DNA of 64,000 bases from Actinomyces weissii (GTDB lineage: Bacteria; Actinomycetota; Actinomycetes; Actinomycetales; Actinomycetaceae): the NCBI RefSeq assembly GCF_016598775.1, contig NZ_CP066802.1, positions 62,001 to 126,000 on the forward strand. The letters are read 5' to 3'. Shown in pieces: positions 27,709-39,275 of the stretch (positions within the stretch are counted from its first letter, which is position 1; every line of letters starts with the position of its first letter). The translations under genes were made by a program, and so were the position numbers. The notes below the pieces were generated by a model. The model saw only the letters and a program-made list of their open reading frames with translations. It was not told the DNA's origin and did not search any database.

Positions 27709-28128
27709 GTGGCTCCCGCCGCTGACGGCCCTTTCGTCGTCTACTTCTCCTCCACCTCGGAGAACACCCACCGCTTTGCCGCCAAGCTCGGCTTCCGCAG
27801 CGCACGTATCCCCCTGCTGCCACGCGACGAGCCCCTGGTGGTGGAGGAGCCCTACGTGCTGCTCGTGCCCACCTATGGCGGCGGGAACGTCAAGGGGGCG
27901 GTCCCCAAGCAGGTGATCAAGTTCCTCAACAACGAGCGCAACCGGAGCCTGTGCCGGGGCGTTATCTCCTCAGGGAACACCAACTTTGGTGAGGCCTACT
28001 GCCTCGCCGGGGGCATCGTCTCGGCCAAGCTGGGCGTCCCCCACATGTACAAGTACGAGCTGCTCGGCACCCCCACGGACGTCGAGCGCGTAAAGCAAGG
28101 ATTGGAAGAGTTTTGGCAGACACTCTGA
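27709..28128 (+). CDS. nrdI: Flavodoxin-like NrdI
   Basis: NrdI is the FMN protein that supplies the oxidant for building the Mn-tyrosyl radical cofactor of NrdF. It is 139 aa from a GTG at 27709. The FMN phosphate loop is [12 protein letters not shown] near residue 14. [20 protein letters not shown] and [19 protein letters not shown] are conserved flavin-site loops. It is 16 bp downstream of nrdH and its 3' end overlaps the nrdE start by 16 bp. Confidence 0.95.
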   Translation: MAPAADGPFVVYFSSTSENTHRFAAKLGFRSARIPLLPRDEPLVVEEPYVLLVPTYGGGNVKGAVPKQVIKFLNNERNRSLCRGVISSGNTNFGEAYCLAGGIVSAKLGVPHMYKYELLGTPTDVERVKQGLEEFWQTL

Positions 28129-30266
28129 CGGACACCGGGTCCGAGACGGTCCCCCCGGAGCTGGACTACCACGCCCTCAACGCCAAGCTGAACCTCTACG
28201 ACGCCGACGGCAAGATCCAGTTCGCGGCGGACCGCGAGGCGGCGCGCCAGTACTTCCTGCAGCACGTCAACAAGAACACCGTCTTCTTCCACGACCTGGA
28301 GGAGAAGCTCGAGTACCTCGTCGAGGAGGGCTACTACGAGAAGCGTGTGCTGGACATGTACTCCCCGGAGTTCGTCAAGTCCGCCTTCAAGGCCGCCTAC
28401 GCCCACAAGTTCCGCTTTGAGACCTTCCTGGGGGCATTCAAGTACTACACCTCCTACACCCTCAAGACCTTTGACGGGCAGCGCTACCTGGAGCGCTTCG
28501 AGGACCGAGTGACCATGGTGGCCCTGACCCTGGGCGGGGGCGACGAGTCCCTGGCCCTGGACCTGGTCGAGGAGATCATGACCGGGCGCTTCCAGCCCGC
28601 CACCCCCACCTTCCTCAATGAGGGCAAGGCCCAGCGGGGGGAGCCGGTCTCCTGCTTCCTGGTCCGTATCGAGGACAACATGGAGTCCATCGCCCGGGGC
28701 ATCAACTCCGCCCTGCAGCTGTCCAAGCGAGGCGGGGGAGTGGCCCTGCTGCTGACCAACCTGCGGGAGATGGGCGCCCCCATCAAGCGCATCCAGAACC
28801 AGTCCAGCGGCGTCATCCCCGTGATGAAGCTGCTGGAGGACTCCTTCTCCTACGCCAACCAGCTGGGGGCCCGCCAGGGGGCCGGGGCGGTCTACCTGCA
28901 CGCCCACCACCCCGACATCATGCGCTTCCTGGACACCAAGCGGGAGAACGCGGACGAGAAGATCCGCATCAAGACCCTCTCCCTGGGCGTGGTCGTCCCC
29001 GACATCACCTTCGAGCTGGCCAAGCGCAACGAGGACATGTACCTCTTCAGCCCCTACGACGTCGAGCGCTTCTACGGCATGCCCTTCTCCGAGGTCTCCG
29101 TGACCGAGAAGTACCGGGAGATGGTGGACAACCCCGCCATCCACAAGAAGAAGATCAACGCCCGCGAGTTCTTCCAGACCCTGGCTGAGCTCCAGTTCGA
29201 GTCCGGCTACCCCTACATCATGTTCGAGGACACGGTGAACCGGGCCAACCCCGTCAAGGGCAAGGTGGTCATGTCCAACCTGTGCTCGGAGATCCTGCAG
29301 GTCTCCGAGGCCAGCGAGCTCAACGAGGACCTCACCTACAAGCACGTGGGCAAGGACATCTCCTGTAACCTGGGCTCGCTCAACATCGCCAAGACGATGG
29401 ACTCCCCGGACTTCGCCCGCACTATCCGTACCGCGGTGCGGGGCCTGACCGCCGTCTCGGACCAGACCTCTCTGCCCTCGGCACCTTCTATTGACCGCGG
29501 TAACCGTGAGTCCCACGCCATCGGCCTGGGGCAGATGAACCTGCACGGCTACCTGGCCCGTGAACGAGTCTTCTACGGCTCCGAGGAGGCGCTGGACTTC
29601 ACGAACGTGTACTTCGCCTGCGTGCTGTTCCAGGCCCTGACGGCTTCCAACGAGCTGGCGGTGGAGCGCGGGGAGAGCTTTGTGGGCTTCGAGGACTCCA
29701 AGTACGCCAGCGGGGAGTTCTTTGAGAAGTACGTGACGCAGGACTTCGTGCCGGTTACTGAGCGCGTCAAGGAGCTGTTTGCCGCCTCCAGCGTGCACGT
29801 GCCCACCCGCGCCGACTGGGCGGAGCTTGCGGAGAAGATCAAGGCCGGGGGCCTGTACAACCGCAACCTGCAGGCGGTCCCGCCCACCGGCTCCATCTCC
29901 TACATCAACAACTCCACCTCCTCCATCCACCCGATCGTGGCCAAGGTGGAGATCCGCAAGGAAGGCAAGATCGGGCGCGTCTACTACCCGGCCGCCTACA
30001 TGACCAACGACAACCTGGAGTACTACCAGGACGCCTACGAGATCGGCCCCGAGAAGATCATCGACACTTACGCCGTGGCCACCCAGCACGTGGACCAGGG
30101 CCTGAGCCTGACCCTGTTCTTCCCGGACACCGCCACCACCCGTGACGTCAACAAGGCCCAGATCTACGCCTGGCGCAAGGGCATCAAGACCATCTACTAC
30201 ATCCGCCTGCGCCAGGCCGCCCTGGAGGGCACCGAGGTCCAGGGCTGCGTCTCCTGCATGCTGTGA
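28113..30266 (+). CDS. nrdE: Class Ib ribonucleoside-diphosphate reductase alpha subunit NrdE
   Basis: NrdE reduces ribonucleoside diphosphates to deoxy forms with NrdF and NrdH. It is 717 aa, typical. Catalytic parts: [14 protein letters not shown] (first redox Cys), [11 protein letters not shown] (thiyl-radical Cys and Glu), the Tyr pair in TIYYIRLRQ for radical transfer, and the C-terminal GCVSCML redox tail. The N-terminal ATP-cone of class Ia is absent, as expected for Ib. The start is TTG at 28113 within nrdI; a later start would cut the conserved N-terminus [13 protein letters not shown] only partly, so TTG is favoured. The partner nrdF is not next to it but 13.3 kb downstream. Confidence 0.96.
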   Translation: MADTLTDTGSETVPPELDYHALNAKLNLYDADGKIQFAADREAARQYFLQHVNKNTVFFHDLEEKLEYLVEEGYYEKRVLDMYSPEFVKSAFKAAYAHKFRFETFLGAFKYYTSYTLKTFDGQRYLERFEDRVTMVALTLGGGDESLALDLVEEIMTGRFQPATPTFLNEGKAQRGEPVSCFLVRIEDNMESIARGINSALQLSKRGGGVALLLTNLREMGAPIKRIQNQSSGVIPVMKLLEDSFSYANQLGARQGAGAVYLHAHHPDIMRFLDTKRENADEKIRIKTLSLGVVVPDITFELAKRNEDMYLFSPYDVERFYGMPFSEVSVTEKYREMVDNPAIHKKKINAREFFQTLAELQFESGYPYIMFEDTVNRANPVKGKVVMSNLCSEILQVSEASELNEDLTYKHVGKDISCNLGSLNIAKTMDSPDFARTIRTAVRGLTAVSDQTSLPSAPSIDRGNRESHAIGLGQMNLHGYLARERVFYGSEEALDFTNVYFACVLFQALTASNELAVERGESFVGFEDSKYASGEFFEKYVTQDFVPVTERVKELFAASSVHVPTRADWAELAEKIKAGGLYNRNLQAVPPTGSISYINNSTSSIHPIVAKVEIRKEGKIGRVYYPAAYMTNDNLEYYQDAYEIGPEKIIDTYAVATQHVDQGLSLTLFFPDTATTRDVNKAQIYAWRKGIKTIYYIRLRQAALEGTEVQGCVSCML

Positions 30267-30322
30267 CCACCTCGGCCGCTGCCACCCACGGGGCCTGAGG
30301 CTCCAGCGTTGATCTGGGCTGA

Positions 30323-30397
30323 GTTATCTCAGTCCAGACCCTCGTTATCTCATAACTGGGGGTGGTTATCTCATAACTAGGGGCAGTTATCTCATAT
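30323..30397. repeat. Four iterons GTTATCTCA at exact 21-bp spacing
   Basis: GTTATCTCA starts at 30323, 30344, 30365 and 30386, exactly 21 bp (two helical turns) apart. Units 2 and 3 extend to GTTATCTCATAAC, which is itself palindromic (GTTAT/ATAAC); units 1 and 4 have half sites. They stand in the 452-bp gap between nrdE and the cas operon, which holds no gene. The gap is otherwise GC-rich until an A/T-rich stretch near 30590-30650 that may be the cas promoter. Confidence 0.85.
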
Positions 30398-30718
30398 CGC
30401 ATGGCGGTGTGGGTGCCAGGCCCGCCCTGCCCGGGTCGGTCCTGGTGCCGTAGACTTGTGGTGCACCAAGGCTCAGGGCCCGCTTCTGGCACGGCCTGCC
30501 GCCTGCTTCATTGAGGGTGTGTGGTGTCGTGGATCGGGACACCAGAACTGTTGCCGCCACTAGGTGGCGCTTCGTTACGGAGTGAGTTGTATCGATGTGC
30601 TCATGGTATCAGATGTACTGTGTAGTGAAATGGATAGGTTAGGAAAGGTTGTTCGGAGACCCGACCGGGTGTACGCTCCAGGGGTCAGCCACCAAGACCG
30701 TCTCGATGAGGAGATCAC

Positions 30719-31921
30719 ATGTCTGCCACTCATGCCGTCACCTTTGAGCACCTGCGTGAGGCCTGCAGCCCGGGAGGGGCCAGCGTCCTGACCTCTGTTA
30801 CCCGGCTGGAGCCCGCTGCTGGACCCCACGCCTCCGTGGCGCCCGCCAAGTTCACCGAGCGTGGGCGTGCCGTCTTCGCCTACGAGCGTCGCTTCCATGA
30901 CGGCGCCCCGGTGAACGTCGTCCTGATCGACTCCAAGCAGTCCCAGAACAACCGGGCTGAGACGGCGGTCGCCGCCGCTATCGCTGACGGGGACCCTGTG
31001 CTCTCCCTTGTCCCGCGCATCGAGCTGGTCTTCCCTGACGGCGCCACCTTCACTGACCTGGAGCTGCCCCACCGGGTCTTTGACGGACAGATCAGGGCCG
31101 GCACCATTGACGGCGCCCCGGTGACCGCGGCACCTGAGTACCGGGCGCTGCGTGACGCGTCGGTGTCCCACGCGCGCCCGCTGCTGGAGCGCAGCCCTAT
31201 GACGCTGCTCCTGGGGGGCTGGGACGCTTCCCGTAAGAGCCACCAGGGCAGGTACCGCAGCATCCTGGTCGGTGAGATCATCGGCGTCCTCGCTGACCAG
31301 GAGGGTCCTGCGGAGAGCAACCAGTCCATGCGTGGCGGCGCCCGGATAGACCCCATCGGCATGCACATCGACCTGTCGGACAAGAGTCGCAAGGAGATCG
31401 CCGACGCCCAGAAGTCTGAGCTGTCCGGCAAGACCTATAGCAGCGCCACAGACAAGAAGGGCAAGCCGTCCACGCTCGGCCTGGGAGGGATCCCGCCGGT
31501 GCTGGAGCAGCTTGGTGGCGTCAGCTGCCGGGAGATCATCCGCTCGCACGTGCTCAGCTTCTCGGCGCTGCGCGCCCTGCGCTTCGACTCCGCCACGCCT
31601 GGGGGAGACGTCGCCTGCCGGATGGTGCTCGCTGCCCTGGGGCTCAACGCCCTGGCGCGCGCAGACTCCGAGCTGCTCCTGCGGGCGAACTGCGACCTGG
31701 TGGAGGCAGGCCCCGCCGTCGTCACCCTGGACAGGCGCTACGGCCAGAAGGAGGAGCTGGCTCCTCTCACGATCCAGCAGGCGCAGGACCTGCTCAGTGA
31801 GGCGATCGCCTACGCAGAGAAGCGGGCTGGCCTGGTGTGGGACGGCTCTGTCCTCAAGGTTGAGGGGAACCCTGCTGTCCAGGAGGCGGCGGTTGACGAC
31901 GACCGTGACGAGGAAGCCTGA
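30719..31921 (+). CDS. csb1: Type I-G Cascade subunit Csb1 (Cas7 family, GSU0053-like)
   Basis: Csb1 is the Cas7-type backbone protein that coats the crRNA in type I-G (formerly I-U) effector complexes. It is 400 aa. The family motif VLIDSKQSQNNRAETAV lies near residue 63, followed by LPHRVFDGQIRAG (~119), MTLLLGGWDASRKSHQGRY and RSILVGEIIGV (~160-185). SCREIIRSHVLSFSALRALRF near 265 is also typical. The ATG at 30719 follows GAGGAGATCAC. It is the first gene of a six-gene cas operon with overlapping or nearly touching genes. Confidence 0.9.
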   Translation: MSATHAVTFEHLREACSPGGASVLTSVTRLEPAAGPHASVAPAKFTERGRAVFAYERRFHDGAPVNVVLIDSKQSQNNRAETAVAAAIADGDPVLSLVPRIELVFPDGATFTDLELPHRVFDGQIRAGTIDGAPVTAAPEYRALRDASVSHARPLLERSPMTLLLGGWDASRKSHQGRYRSILVGEIIGVLADQEGPAESNQSMRGGARIDPIGMHIDLSDKSRKEIADAQKSELSGKTYSSATDKKGKPSTLGLGGIPPVLEQLGGVSCREIIRSHVLSFSALRALRFDSATPGGDVACRMVLAALGLNALARADSELLLRANCDLVEAGPAVVTLDRRYGQKEELAPLTIQQAQDLLSEAIAYAEKRAGLVWDGSVLKVEGNPAVQEAAVDDDRDEEA

Positions 31922-33471
31922 TGGGACGCGTCGGCATCACCGCCCGGTTCCCTCTGGGGGTCTACCACGGGCACGCAGCTGACGGCGCCGCCGAACAGGC
32001 CCCTACGCCGCTGCGGCTGTTCTCCGCGCTGGTGAACGCAGCCTTCACCGGGTCCACAGCCACCGCAGACGGAAGGCTGGACGCGGCGTCAGCACAGGCG
32101 CTTGACTGGCTTGAGGTGCACCCCCCGCAGGGCCTCTCCCTGCCCGCCACTGCGCCTGTCTGCGCCTGGCAGGCTGACAGGGTCGCCTACCGCAAGACCG
32201 GCACCATCGAAAAGGGCAGGCCCAAGACGGCTCCCAAGGTCATATCCGACGGCGTCGCCTTGGCCGGGCAGGTCGGGTGGGTCTGGGAGGACATGCCAGA
32301 CCCTGTACGGGACACGCTGGCCCGGCTGTGTGAGGACGTCTCCTGCCTGGGGGAGACGGACAGCCCAGTGGTGCTAGAGGTTTCTGTCACGGAGGCGAAC
32401 TGGCGCTGGGACCCCGCAGCCACAGCCTTCACCCCCGGAGGAAGACGGGTGCTGGCCGCGGCCCCGGGACGCCGGTCGGTTCTGGAGCGGTTGCATGAGG
32501 AGAGCCGTCCCCGCAAGACCCCGTCTGAGAGCGCAGACCGGTTCCGCGAGAGCAGCGACACGCTCCGACCCTTCCCGACCTCCACCGAGTGCACCCGCGT
32601 GCTCCACTACGCTCCTGTGGGCCAGGAGGTCAATGCCGTTGCAGGGACGCCTTGGAGCAACGTGCTGGTCCTGGCGGCAGACCATCCCGAAGGTGTTGTG
32701 GCACCTGAGCGGTACGTCGGCTGGTGCGTAGCCTTCCACCGGGCGCTGGTAGGCCGGATCGGGGACGGGGCGCCGCCGGTCGTCACCGGCAGGTACCCCG
32801 ACAGCCTGCGTGTACCCGCCAACCGTCTGGCGATCCAGTACGTGCCCGCCAGCCTGCTTGCGCAGTCAACCGTCAACCTGGAAGAACCAGCACCGGGAGC
32901 CTTCCTCGTCATGGTTCCCCGGGACATCAGCTCAGATGACATGCGGGCGGTCCTGGCTGCCCTGGCCGGAATGACGGAACTCAACTCAAGGTGGGGCCGT
33001 ATGCGCCTGCGGCGTCACGACGAGGCGGTACTGGCCTCTGAGTTCTGGCGCGCTCCCGCTCCAGGGGCCGCGCGGCTGTGGGCTCCCATGCCTGCGGCCG
33101 TACCAGAGGTGACGCGCCAGCGTGGCCCCTGGTCGTTCGATGACGCCATCCTCCTGTCGCTCGGCTTCGTGTGGCGGGACCAGCTGGAGCACGTAGGTAA
33201 GGGGGCGGCAGTCTACCGGTCGCTTGTTGAGCAGGTGAGGGGTAGGGGCGCTGGTGTCCTGTGGTACCAGAGTGTCCTCAAGAAAGCCTCCTCCTATGCA
33301 CACCGGATGCCTGAGGGGATGGTGGCGCAGCCGTACCGGGCGCAGCTAGGTGCAGGAGACCTGCTGGGGGAGCGGGAGCTTGTAGCCATCGGCCAGAGCC
33401 GTCACCTGGGAGGTGGCCTCCTGGCCCCGGTGGATGTGCCTGCCGCGATGGCTCAAGGACTTGGGAGGTGA
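31921..33471 (+). CDS. csb2: Type I-G Cas5-Cas6 fusion Csb2 (GSU0054-like)
   Basis: Csb2 combines a Cas5-type crRNA 5'-handle binding part with a Cas6-type crRNA-processing part in type I-G systems. It is 516 aa. The N-terminus GITARFPLGVYHGHAADGAA and PTPLRLFSALVNAAF is the Cas5-like start of the family (TIGR02165 type). The C-terminal half has RLAIQYVPASLL, GMTELNSRWGRMRLRR and SQRSHLGGG-like YVAIGQSRHLGGGLL, which is the glycine-rich RAMP loop. The start shares one base with the csb1 stop (TGATG). The Cas6 catalytic histidine cannot be named with confidence. Confidence 0.87.
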   Translation: MGRVGITARFPLGVYHGHAADGAAEQAPTPLRLFSALVNAAFTGSTATADGRLDAASAQALDWLEVHPPQGLSLPATAPVCAWQADRVAYRKTGTIEKGRPKTAPKVISDGVALAGQVGWVWEDMPDPVRDTLARLCEDVSCLGETDSPVVLEVSVTEANWRWDPAATAFTPGGRRVLAAAPGRRSVLERLHEESRPRKTPSESADRFRESSDTLRPFPTSTECTRVLHYAPVGQEVNAVAGTPWSNVLVLAADHPEGVVAPERYVGWCVAFHRALVGRIGDGAPPVVTGRYPDSLRVPANRLAIQYVPASLLAQSTVNLEEPAPGAFLVMVPRDISSDDMRAVLAALAGMTELNSRWGRMRLRRHDEAVLASEFWRAPAPGAARLWAPMPAAVPEVTRQRGPWSFDDAILLSLGFVWRDQLEHVGKGAAVYRSLVEQVRGRGAGVLWYQSVLKKASSYAHRMPEGMVAQPYRAQLGAGDLLGERELVAIGQSRHLGGGLLAPVDVPAAMAQGLGR

Positions 33472-36155
33472 AGGGCATGGTAGTGATCGAAGACTTCGTG
33501 GAGTTCTTCGCCGCGGCTCACGACGGCGCCCAGCCCTTCGCCTGGCAGGAGGAGCTGCTACGGAGGCTTGTCACGGAGGGGAAGTGGCCGGACCAGATCG
33601 CAGCTCCGACAGGGTCCGGCAAGTCATCGGTTGTTGAGATACACGTCTTCGCCAACGCGCTGGCGGCCTGTGGACAGGGAGCGCGAGTGCCCCGGCGTCT
33701 GGCCGTCGTCGTGAACCGGCGGGCGCTGACCGACTCGCACGCTGACCAGGTCGCCCGGCTGCAGCGGCTGCTCAAGGAGGCTTCCGGGGGAGTGTTGTCC
33801 CGGGTCCGTGAGGCACTCCTGAGCATGCGTGTAGGTGCGAAGGCCGAGGAGCCCTTGGTTACAGCCGTTATGCGCGGTGCGGCTGCGATCGACCGGGACT
33901 GGTTGGACGCGCCTGAGGCATGCGGGGTCCTGTGCATGACCCCAGCGATGTGGGGCTCAAGCCTGTTGTTCCGCTCGTACGGCGCCTGGCCCTTTGCGCG
34001 TCCACGGCTCGCAGGAATGCTTGCGCTCGACGCCGTGGTGGTCGTTGATGAGGCTCACCTGAGCAGGCAGCTGCTCGTCACCGCCAGGCGTGTGGCCCAG
34101 CTGGCGGGCCCTAGCGCCTCCCGGATCGGCGTCCCTGGGCTGCAGGTGGTGGAGATGACGGCGACGCCGACCACCCGGAACGGCCAGGTCATAGACGTTA
34201 CGGACTCCTTGCTCGCCTCCGACCCGTCGTTGGCGGCCCGGGTGGGGGCTCCCAAGTCGGTCACCTACGTGCCGACCAGCGCGTGGCCCGCCAACGGCAA
34301 GATGACTAAGGCCTACCTCGACGTCGTCGTCGACCAGGTGGTTGCCCAGGTAGAAGCCGCAGCGCAGCAGGCTTCCTCTGGCCCGCGAACGGTGGGCTGC
34401 GTCCTGAACCGGGTTGACTCGGCGACACGGGTCGCCAAGGCTCTGCGTGAGCGGGGCCTCAGCTGCCGCACCTGGGTCGGGCGGATGCGTCCTTGGGACC
34501 TGGAGAGGCTGAAGCAGTCCGACCCGAACCTCTTTACGACAACCGGATCGGATGCGGTTGACGTCCTGGTCGCGACACAGACCGTGGAAGTCGGTGTGGA
34601 CCTGGACCTGGCTGCCCTAGTCACCGAGCTGGCTCCTGGCAGCGCCGTCGCGCAGCGCGCGGGGCGTGTCAACCGCATGGCGCGCAGGCAGCAGGGGCCG
34701 GTGGTGGTCGTTGGGCCCGCAGCAGGCACTAGGATCCGCAATGACGTGCCCCCCTACGGGGCGGCTGATCTTGAAGCCGCCCGGCAGTGGGTGCTGGATC
34801 GTGAGACTGCGGGAAGCCTGTCACCGCAGGCCGTCTGTGCCGCCCCGCCGCCAGCGGAGGAACCACGCAGGACCTGCTGGCAGCGCCCAGAGCCCTGGGA
34901 CGCGGACCTGTGGGCAAGAACCTCGCAGAGCCTTGTCGTTGAGCCGGAGCTCGACCTGTGGCTACGTGACGAGCTCGATCCTGAGGTGGAGGGGGTCGGG
35001 GTAGTGCTCAGAGAGCTGGCACCGCTCGGCGACCCTGCGGCTTGTGAGTCGCTCCTGACTGAGGTCGAGCCGCAGGAGCATGAGGTCTACCCAGCAAGTA
35101 TCGGTACCCTCCGCTCGCTCGTCCTGGGGCTGGCTGCCGCTGACTCCAGGCCGCTGGAACGGTCGGTGCTGTGGCGTAACGGCGCTCCCCTCGCAGACTG
35201 GCAGGCTCTGGTGGCGCAGTCCGGTGAGAAGGCCTCAAAGGACCTGCGTCCAGGTGACCTGCTGGTGCTGGACCCGTCCGTCCCGTTCCTCACCGAAGGC
35301 GTGGTCAGCGAAGGCGGTCGGGAGAAGGGAGAGCCGGTACCGTTCGCAGACTTCGCTGGGCTGGTGGGGCAGCGCTCCTCCTCAGTGCGCAACGTGGTGC
35401 GCGTGATCACGGACCCGGACTGCCTGGGAAACCTGGCAGACCTCTCCTTGGAGGAGATCAGTGCCGAGCTTGGCCGGGCTCCCTCGGTGCCGCCTGGACG
35501 GCAGGAGGGGGAGGCTCCCGCATGGGTGGTCCTGCGCGAGGCAGAACCTGTTGCCTTCGATACGGACGAGCACTCCACGGTCTCCTCCAAGGGGCGGGTG
35601 GCTCTGGACAGCCACAACGCCGCCGTCGCCTCTCGCGCGCGGGCGCTCGGTCAGGTCCTTGGCGCGCAGGAGCAGGTAGTGCAGCAACTTGAGGACGCTG
35701 GACGCTGGCACGACGTCGGCAAGGGGGACCCCCGTTTCCAACGCATGCTGTGGAGAGGGGATCCTGCAGGGCGTGAGCTGCTTGCCAAGAGCAGCGCCTC
35801 CAGCCGCCGGGCCGCTAAGCGTGCCTGGGCTGAATCAGGCCTGCTGGCAGGTTGGCGGCACGAGCTGGCCTCGGCAGCGGCCTACTGGGAGAGCGAGGAG
35901 GCGCAAGGAGCGCCTGCAGGGATGCGTGACCTGGTGACGCGTCTGATCGGCACCAGCCACGGAAGAGGCCGCCCCCTGTTCGAGCATGGCCCTGATCAGG
36001 CCGGGCCCGGGCAGGCCATTGTCGAACTGGTTGGTGAAGGTGAGTGGGAGGCTCTGGTGTCCAGGACGGACCGTGCCTGGGGGCCGTGGGGGACCGCCTT
36101 CCTGGAGGCCTTGCTGCGGGCAGCGGACTGCACTGTCTCAGCGGAGGGGAAGTAG
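33468..36155 (+). CDS. cas3: Cas3 helicase-nuclease with C-terminal HD domain
   Basis: Cas3 unwinds and degrades target DNA after Cascade binding. It is 895 aa from a GTG at 33468 that overlaps the csb2 stop (an ATG at 33477 is possible). The helicase comes first: Walker A APTGSGKSS at 46-54, DEAH at 194-197, EMTATPTT near 226, and VGVDLDLAALVTELAPGSAV with QRAGRVNR near 370-395. The HD nuclease follows at the C-terminus, with WHDVGKGDPRFQ near 745 and RHELASAAAYWES near 800. Helicase-HD order is the reverse of most Cas3 and is typical of type I-G. No inactivating change was seen. Confidence 0.93.
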   Translation: MKGMVVIEDFVEFFAAAHDGAQPFAWQEELLRRLVTEGKWPDQIAAPTGSGKSSVVEIHVFANALAACGQGARVPRRLAVVVNRRALTDSHADQVARLQRLLKEASGGVLSRVREALLSMRVGAKAEEPLVTAVMRGAAAIDRDWLDAPEACGVLCMTPAMWGSSLLFRSYGAWPFARPRLAGMLALDAVVVVDEAHLSRQLLVTARRVAQLAGPSASRIGVPGLQVVEMTATPTTRNGQVIDVTDSLLASDPSLAARVGAPKSVTYVPTSAWPANGKMTKAYLDVVVDQVVAQVEAAAQQASSGPRTVGCVLNRVDSATRVAKALRERGLSCRTWVGRMRPWDLERLKQSDPNLFTTTGSDAVDVLVATQTVEVGVDLDLAALVTELAPGSAVAQRAGRVNRMARRQQGPVVVVGPAAGTRIRNDVPPYGAADLEAARQWVLDRETAGSLSPQAVCAAPPPAEEPRRTCWQRPEPWDADLWARTSQSLVVEPELDLWLRDELDPEVEGVGVVLRELAPLGDPAACESLLTEVEPQEHEVYPASIGTLRSLVLGLAAADSRPLERSVLWRNGAPLADWQALVAQSGEKASKDLRPGDLLVLDPSVPFLTEGVVSEGGREKGEPVPFADFAGLVGQRSSSVRNVVRVITDPDCLGNLADLSLEEISAELGRAPSVPPGRQEGEAPAWVVLREAEPVAFDTDEHSTVSSKGRVALDSHNAAVASRARALGQVLGAQEQVVQQLEDAGRWHDVGKGDPRFQRMLWRGDPAGRELLAKSSASSRRAAKRAWAESGLLAGWRHELASAAAYWESEEAQGAPAGMRDLVTRLIGTSHGRGRPLFEHGPDQAGPGQAIVELVGEGEWEALVSRTDRAWGPWGTAFLEALLRAADCTVSAEGK

Positions 36156-36159
36156 AACC

Positions 36160-37188
36160 ATGATTCTTTCTGGTACCACGTCGAGCGCGCTCACCACCTT
36201 TGCGGGGCTCGGGCTGGCACTGATCCTGGAAGGGGCTGGGGCTGAACGACTCCGGCTCGGTTGGACCGAGGCCACAGAGCCGCAGATGGTCGTTACCGCC
36301 TCTGGTTACGACGACGACGCCGTGGCTGCGGCGGTCCTCCAGCATGCGCGTGTCAGTGCGCAGGCTGACTCGTGGGTAAGTGCTGACCTTGAGGCCCCGC
36401 CTTGGAAAGGAAAAGGAGCGGTGTTCAGCCCCCGTATCAAGAAGGCTGGTACACCGCAGGAGTGGGCCTCTTTGCAAAAGGCTCGTCATGAGGGGATAGA
36501 CCGGCTAGTCAGTGGAGGTCGGTGGGGGGCTGATATTGACCTGCTCGGGGCCCTTGGTGAACCGGCCTACTGGCCGGTGCGCCGCAACGAAGTCCGGCCG
36601 GACGAGGGGGCTAGCCGTTGGGAGATGAAGACCCGCAATCGGGGGGAGGAGTTCGTGGGAAACCGGCTGCGCCATCTAGCTAGGATCGTTGCGGAGCGCT
36701 CCCCGGAGCAGGTGCGTGACGGCCTGGTGGGGCGGAGCGTGGTGGATGAGGCCTACAAGGGGAAGCGATCCGATGAGTCGCGTACCTCAACTGGTCTAAC
36801 AGGGCCTCGCTTCACGGACAGTGCCTTGGCCTGGTGTGCGCTATGGGGCATCTCAGCGTTCCCGGTGGTGCATCGTGTGGGAAGGGTGTCTGTGACCGCT
36901 GCTGCGTTCCCTGTCGGAAGCTACACGCCGAAACAGCTGGTGCTGCCAATGCTGGTGGGTGGCTACTCCTTGGCCAGGTGGCGGGCGGTCCTGGTCTCCA
37001 GGCAGCTTCATGAGGCCGTGGAGTCCTCTGGGGTTGATGTCCTGAAGGCTGAGCGGTGGCTGTGGGACCGCGGGGTCCGGGCCCTGGCTGCGCACGCAGT
37101 CCTGGTTGGTGGCAGCGCAAGCGCCCCAGAGCGCTCGCTGGGCGAGTGCTGTGAGCTCAAGGTGCTGGCTGCATTAGGCGAGGGCTGA
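36160..37188 (+). CDS. Small type I-G Cas8-like protein (Csb3 / Cas8u, Cas3-extension family)
   Basis: This 342-aa protein starts at ATG 36160, 4 bp after cas3; the frame is open further left but would overlap cas3. Seen parts: TTFAGLGLALILEGAG at the N-terminus, EEFVGNRLRHLARIVAERSP near 165, GPRFTDSALAWCALWGISAF near 220. Its position between cas3 and cas4-cas1 and its size fit the small Csb3 or Cas3-extension proteins that replace the ~700-aa Csx17 (Cas8u2) in some type I-G loci. A large-subunit role (PAM recognition, Cas3 recruitment) is inferred by exclusion. The exact subfamily cannot be fixed by reading alone. Confidence 0.72.
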   Translation: MILSGTTSSALTTFAGLGLALILEGAGAERLRLGWTEATEPQMVVTASGYDDDAVAAAVLQHARVSAQADSWVSADLEAPPWKGKGAVFSPRIKKAGTPQEWASLQKARHEGIDRLVSGGRWGADIDLLGALGEPAYWPVRRNEVRPDEGASRWEMKTRNRGEEFVGNRLRHLARIVAERSPEQVRDGLVGRSVVDEAYKGKRSDESRTSTGLTGPRFTDSALAWCALWGISAFPVVHRVGRVSVTAAAFPVGSYTPKQLVLPMLVGGYSLARWRAVLVSRQLHEAVESSGVDVLKAERWLWDRGVRALAAHAVLVGGSASAPERSLGECCELKVLAALGEG

Positions 37189-39098
<1,910 letters not shown>

Positions 39099-39275
39099 CG
39101 CGAGCGCTGCGGTGGTGCCCGAAGTCCCGGGGAGCGCTTGCGTCCATCTTTCCTTGTGACTGAGCGGAAAACACGCAACAGTCTGTGCTGTCCAGCAAGA
39201 TGGGATGCCTGCCAGGCTGGAGCGCTCGCAGGTAGGGCTCTAAGCGGCTCAGTTACGCGGTATTATCACGGGGCC
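39099..39275 (+). promoter_or_regulatory. CRISPR leader
   Basis: This gene-free 177-bp segment lies between cas2 and repeat 1. The conserved, unmutated repeats lie at this side and the degenerate repeat at the far end, so new spacers are expected to enter here and the array is transcribed rightwards. A short A/T-richer part (TTACGCGGTATTATCACG) precedes the first repeat. Confidence 0.7.

Noticed and set aside
30184..30492. Minus-strand frame with repeated YEIT residues
   Set aside because: The repetition comes from the 21-bp DNA iterons; the start and end have no coding support.
35986..36159. Upstream extension of the Cas8-like gene into cas3
   Set aside because: It would overlap cas3 by 170 bp in another frame with Arg/Pro/Trp-rich text; the ATG at 36160 fits the operon spacing.
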